Positions 61,081-64,000 of a DNA stretch of 64,000 bases are shown piece after piece. Source of the stretch: Mycobacterium sp. IS-836 (GTDB lineage: Bacteria > Actinomycetota > Actinomycetes > Mycobacteriales > Mycobacteriaceae); NCBI RefSeq assembly GCF_001954275.1, contig NZ_MBEU01000010.1:268703-332702 (forward strand), in the 5' to 3' direction. Positions within the stretch are counted from its first letter, which is position 1, and every line of letters begins with the position of its first letter. A program made the position numbers and the translations under genes. The notes beneath the pieces were generated by a model. It searched no databases and had not been told where the DNA came from. It saw nothing but the letters and a program-made list of their open reading frames with translations.

Positions 61081-62835
61081 ATGAGCCCCAAACGGGAGTC
61101 ACCCGTACCGCGTGCGGTCGATGAGCGAACCGCACTGCGGAATATTCCGATATTCGCTGAGATCGACGACGAGCAACTCGATCGACTCTCGAGCGCGGTA
61201 GCTCGCCAGTACATCCCCGCCAACGAGTGGCTATTTCGCATGGGAGACCCGCCTGACGCCTTCTATGTCATCGCCTCGGGGCGATTCGCTGCGGTCGGTC
61301 CTGATGGACAGGTGTTTCGTGAGATGGCAGCCGGCGAGTCGGTCGGAGACCTGGGCGTGATCACCGGTGCCGCTCGCTCGGCCGGAATACGAGCCCTTCG
61401 GGACGGCGTCGTCTGGAAGATCGCCGCCGACACGTTCACCGAAGTGCTCGCGAAGGCTCCGTCACTGCAGTATGCGATGTTCCGCGCGATGGCAGGGATG
61501 CTTCGCGAGTCACGATCGGCCAACGTCTCTCGGGGTCGCCGGGTGGTCGGCGTGCTGTCGACCGGGGATGTGGCCGCGGCCCCGATCGTCGACACGGTCG
61601 TGACTCGCCTGGGACCGCACGGTGACGCCGCGGTGGTCGCGCCGCCCGTCGACACGACGGCTGGCGCGAATCACTACGGCGAGCTCGTCGAAGCGTTCAG
61701 CGAGACCGTTGACCGGATGGAGCGAAGCAACGATTGGGTCTTGCTGGTGGCCGATCGAGGCTCGGGCGACAACTGGCGACGATATGTCGTCGCGCAAAGC
61801 GACCGACTCGTGGTCCTCGCGGATCAAGCCCATCCGCCGGAAGCGCTCGATCCACCCGTTACGCAAAAGCCGGTCCACCTGGTCACGTGTGACGTGGTGC
61901 CGGATCCCAGCTGGTGGGACTTGCTGCAGCCGGTCTCCCATCACCAGGCCGACGACGGCGGAATCGGTGCCCTGGCGCGCAGGATCGCCGGCCGATCGCT
62001 GGGTCTGGTGCTAGGCGGCGGTGGCGCCCGGGGGCTCGCGCATTACGGCGTCTACGAAGAGCTCACCCGGGCGGGCATCGTCATCGACAGGTTCGGCGGC
62101 ACGAGCGCCGGTGCTCTCGCCGCGGCAACCTTCGCGCTGGGGCTGGACGCCCCCGATGCGACCGCCGCGGCACGAGAGTTCATCGCGGAAACTCGGCCGG
62201 TTAGCGACTACACGATCCCCGCGGTAGCCCTCACGCGAGGCCGGCGCGTCGATCGCCTGGTAGAGGGATTCTTCGGCAGCGGGACCCTGATCGAGCATCT
62301 GCCAAGGGAGTTCTTCTCCGTGTCGACGGACATGATCACGGGCGACCAGGTCATCCATCGGCGTGGACTTTTGTGGGTCGCCGTGCGCGCGTCGATCTCG
62401 ATCCCCGGTCTCATGCCGCCGGTGCAACGCGGCGAGCAGCTCCTCGTCGACGGTGGACTGTTGAACATCCTCCCGGCCGACTTGATGTGCGCCGACCCGG
62501 ACGGCGAGGTCATCTGCGTCGATCTGCGCACGACGTACGTGCCATCGAAGGGCTTTGGTCCGCTGCCGGCAATGCTTCAGCCTCCCGCATTCGTCCGGCG
62601 GCTGCTGACCGGGACGGATGTGGCCCTACCACCGCTGCAAGAGACATTGCTTCGCAGCGTTGAACTTGCGGCCCCCAAAGGAAATCTGCGCGAGTTCCCC
62701 CGAGTGGCGGCGATCATCGAGCCGGACGTCTCGGCGATCGGTCCGCTGGACTTCAAAAACATCGATGCCGCCCTGGAAGCCGGGCGGATCGCGACCCGGG
62801 CGGCCCTGGAAGCACAGCCGGCGCTTGTTCGCTGA
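61081..62835 (+). CDS. Cyclic-nucleotide-binding patatin-like phospholipase
   Basis: 584 aa. Residues ~20-145 are a CNMP/Crp-type binding domain (FAEIDDEQLDRLSSAVARQY, EMAAGESVGDLGVITGAARSAG, with the phosphate-binding Arg of the PBC likely R99; the usual FGE is VGD). A middle region of ~150 residues follows, then a patatin domain: oxyanion GGGGARG (312-318), nucleophile GTSAG (S342) and DGG (D457). The plan matches human NTE and mycobacterial Rv2565. Cytosolic or membrane-peripheral lysophospholipase activity gated by a cyclic nucleotide is inferred. An FHA-cyclase follows 158 bases downstream. Confidence 0.9.
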   Translation: MSPKRESPVPRAVDERTALRNIPIFAEIDDEQLDRLSSAVARQYIPANEWLFRMGDPPDAFYVIASGRFAAVGPDGQVFREMAAGESVGDLGVITGAARSAGIRALRDGVVWKIAADTFTEVLAKAPSLQYAMFRAMAGMLRESRSANVSRGRRVVGVLSTGDVAAAPIVDTVVTRLGPHGDAAVVAPPVDTTAGANHYGELVEAFSETVDRMERSNDWVLLVADRGSGDNWRRYVVAQSDRLVVLADQAHPPEALDPPVTQKPVHLVTCDVVPDPSWWDLLQPVSHHQADDGGIGALARRIAGRSLGLVLGGGGARGLAHYGVYEELTRAGIVIDRFGGTSAGALAAATFALGLDAPDATAAAREFIAETRPVSDYTIPAVALTRGRRVDRLVEGFFGSGTLIEHLPREFFSVSTDMITGDQVIHRRGLLWVAVRASISIPGLMPPVQRGEQLLVDGGLLNILPADLMCADPDGEVICVDLRTTYVPSKGFGPLPAMLQPPAFVRRLLTGTDVALPPLQETLLRSVELAAPKGNLREFPRVAAIIEPDVSAIGPLDFKNIDAALEAGRIATRAALEAQPALVR

Positions 62836-62993
62836 GCGTCGGCCCTGCTTGTAGCATTAGCTCTGCAACCAACGGCTCTTCAGATGGACGCTTCGTGTGT
62901 GCACCAGGTCGTCAAGCCGGGCGGGGCAGACAACACGGGGTCTCGCTCGCGACATCGCACGCGGCCGTTCCAGCGCGGCTAGGTTGGTAATTC

Positions 62994-63941
62994 ATGCGCT
63001 CCGATTGGTGGGACAAGCCACAGGCCCATCTCGACATGCGCATAAACGGCGCCGACGTGAGTGTGCCGATTTTCGATCAACTCTTCGTCGGCCGTCAGTG
63101 CGCGGGGATCGACGAACAACGCCGGCTGGTTATCCCCGATCCGAACATCTCACGTAACCACCTCGAGATCCGCTTGGACGTCAGCACCGACCGGGCATAC
63201 CTCATCGACACCAGCACCAACGGGACGTTGCTCAACGGCATGCCGCTGGAGCGCGCCGTGCAGGTCCCTCTCAAGCCCGACGACCGGATCTCGGTGGGCG
63301 ACGTCGTGCTCACCTTCCGGTCGGACCGGTTCAACGCAGTCGGGGTGACCAACACCAGCCCGACGCTGACGCGGATCGTCGAGGAGACCATGGTGATGGT
63401 GGTCGGGGATATCACCAACTACTCGACGATCTCCGAAGTCACCGACAACCAGGTTATCGCCCGGAGCCTGAACTACCTTTGGCACGAGCTCGGCCGCGTC
63501 CTGCGCGCCCACCGCGGCACGCTCAACCATTACGCCGGTGATGCGCTGTACGCGGTGTGGGAACTGCGGACGATTCCGGCGGCGAACGAGCTCGCGATCG
63601 ACTTCGCGCTCGCCGCGAACCGAAGGGTCGAGGAGCTCGGGCCCTCGCTTCCGCTGCGCGCCCCGGACGGCTCGCCGATTCGCATGGGTTGGGGCGTGGT
63701 GCAGGGCCGGGCCGCGATCGCGGCGATGACACGAACGGTCACGGCCGTCATCGGCGACGCGACCAACGTGGCGTTCCGGCTGGCCGGCATTGCCGGGCGC
63801 GCGGGTTATGCCGACGTGATGGTCAGCGCCGGCGTGCATGCTGCCGTCGAGGCGCAATACGTGTGGGGCCACCCCGAGCAGGTAGAGATCAAGGGCCGGC
63901 GCGGGACGGAGACCGTCTTTCCGGTTGTCGGCCGCTGCTAG
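62994..63941 (+). CDS. FHA domain-class III nucleotidyl cyclase
   Basis: 315 aa. FHA domain at ~15-110 with VGRQ (31-35), NISRNHLEI (S53, R54, H56) and STNGT (N76). Cyclase domain from ~130: metal Asp139 (MVVGDITNYS), Asp183 (HYAGDALYAVW), transition-state Asn258 and Arg262 (DATNVAFRL). The adenine-selecting Lys is His179, and the partner Asp/Thr position is Ala251, so the base used is uncertain. Single C1-type domain needs a homodimer. FHA suggests input from Ser/Thr kinase signalling. Same strand as the CNMP-patatin gene, 158 bases upstream. Confidence 0.9.
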   Translation: MRSDWWDKPQAHLDMRINGADVSVPIFDQLFVGRQCAGIDEQRRLVIPDPNISRNHLEIRLDVSTDRAYLIDTSTNGTLLNGMPLERAVQVPLKPDDRISVGDVVLTFRSDRFNAVGVTNTSPTLTRIVEETMVMVVGDITNYSTISEVTDNQVIARSLNYLWHELGRVLRAHRGTLNHYAGDALYAVWELRTIPAANELAIDFALAANRRVEELGPSLPLRAPDGSPIRMGWGVVQGRAAIAAMTRTVTAVIGDATNVAFRLAGIAGRAGYADVMVSAGVHAAVEAQYVWGHPEQVEIKGRRGTETVFPVVGRC

Positions 63942-63964
63942 CCGGCCGTTGCCTCCCCTTGTGC

Positions 63965-63990
63965 CGAACGTGCGGCTAGCCGCACACTCG
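63965..63990. repeat. 26-bp palindromic repeat copy at right edge
   Basis: The element from CGAACGTGCGG to CCGCACACTCG (63965-63990) matches the left arm of the hairpin at 48800 at 24 of 26 positions. Its core GTGCGGCTAGCCGCAC is perfectly palindromic. The element probably continues past the window end. Confidence 0.7.
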
Positions 63991-64000
63991 ACGCCCAACG

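Overview
High G+C DNA with mycobacterial hallmarks: a complete mce4 operon (yrbE4AB-mce4ABCDEF plus two associated membrane proteins), the KstR-controlled cholesterol catabolic cluster in the gene order of M. tuberculosis Rv3489 to Rv3538, an LpqH-family lipoprotein, an LCP/CpsA ligase, and many GTG/TTG starts. The PE_PGRS and PPE genes that interrupt this region in M. tuberculosis are absent, so a non-tuberculous Mycobacterium (M. avium-complex-like or another slow grower) is the best guess; the species cannot be fixed from sequence alone. Family and Rv assignments come from recognised motifs, lengths and synteny, not from a search.

Region 1 (1-10 kb) is an accessory/exported-protein region: a TetR repressor co-oriented with a metallo-beta-lactamase-fold gene that runs off the left edge and divergent from an alpha/beta hydrolase, a DUF732 membrane protein, a crotonase, a Thr/Pro-rich secreted protein with a 21-bp tandem repeat, an LpqH-like lipoprotein, two tandemly duplicated secreted trypsin-like proteins, a truncated MFS exporter and a second alpha/beta hydrolase. 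Region 2 (10-18.8 kb) holds cpsA, two SDRs, a beta-hydroxyacid dehydrogenase, a crotonase, the small Rv3489-like gene with otsA (trehalose-6-phosphate synthase), an Rv3491-like secreted protein and an NTF2/SnoaL protein behind a SoxR-like box.

Region 3 (18.8-29.3 kb) is the mce4 sterol importer, all on the minus strand. Region 4 (29.5-61 kb) is the sterol catabolic regulon: hsd4A-fdxD, fadE26-fadE27-fadD17, fadD19, echA19 and cyp142 for side-chain activation and shortening; the DUF35-ltp4-ltp3 set for thiolase/aldolase-type steps; kshA and kstD for opening ring B; hsaE-hsaG-hsaF for the final C5 fragment to pyruvate and propionyl-CoA. Nine KstR-type sites (TNNAACNNGTTNNA, eight exact) sit in the promoter regions and tie the genes into one cholesterol-responsive regulon. 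Genes not usually part of it are interleaved: a beta-lactamase-fold protein, a fructosamine kinase, an AbiEi/nuclease-like gene between two copies of a 62-bp palindromic repeat, a TetR/small-protein pair with twin operators, and a hemophore-like protein where M. tuberculosis has PPE61/PPE62.

Region 5 (61-64 kb) is a possible cyclic-nucleotide signalling pair: a protein with an N-terminal cyclic-nucleotide-binding domain and C-terminal patatin phospholipase, followed on the same strand by an FHA-class III nucleotidyl cyclase whose base-selecting residues are not the usual ones.

I saw no tRNA, rRNA, CRISPR array, insertion sequence or replication origin. No gene-free stretch exceeds 300 bases; the longest (3103-3377 and 10305-10596) hold only hairpins and one tiny ORF.
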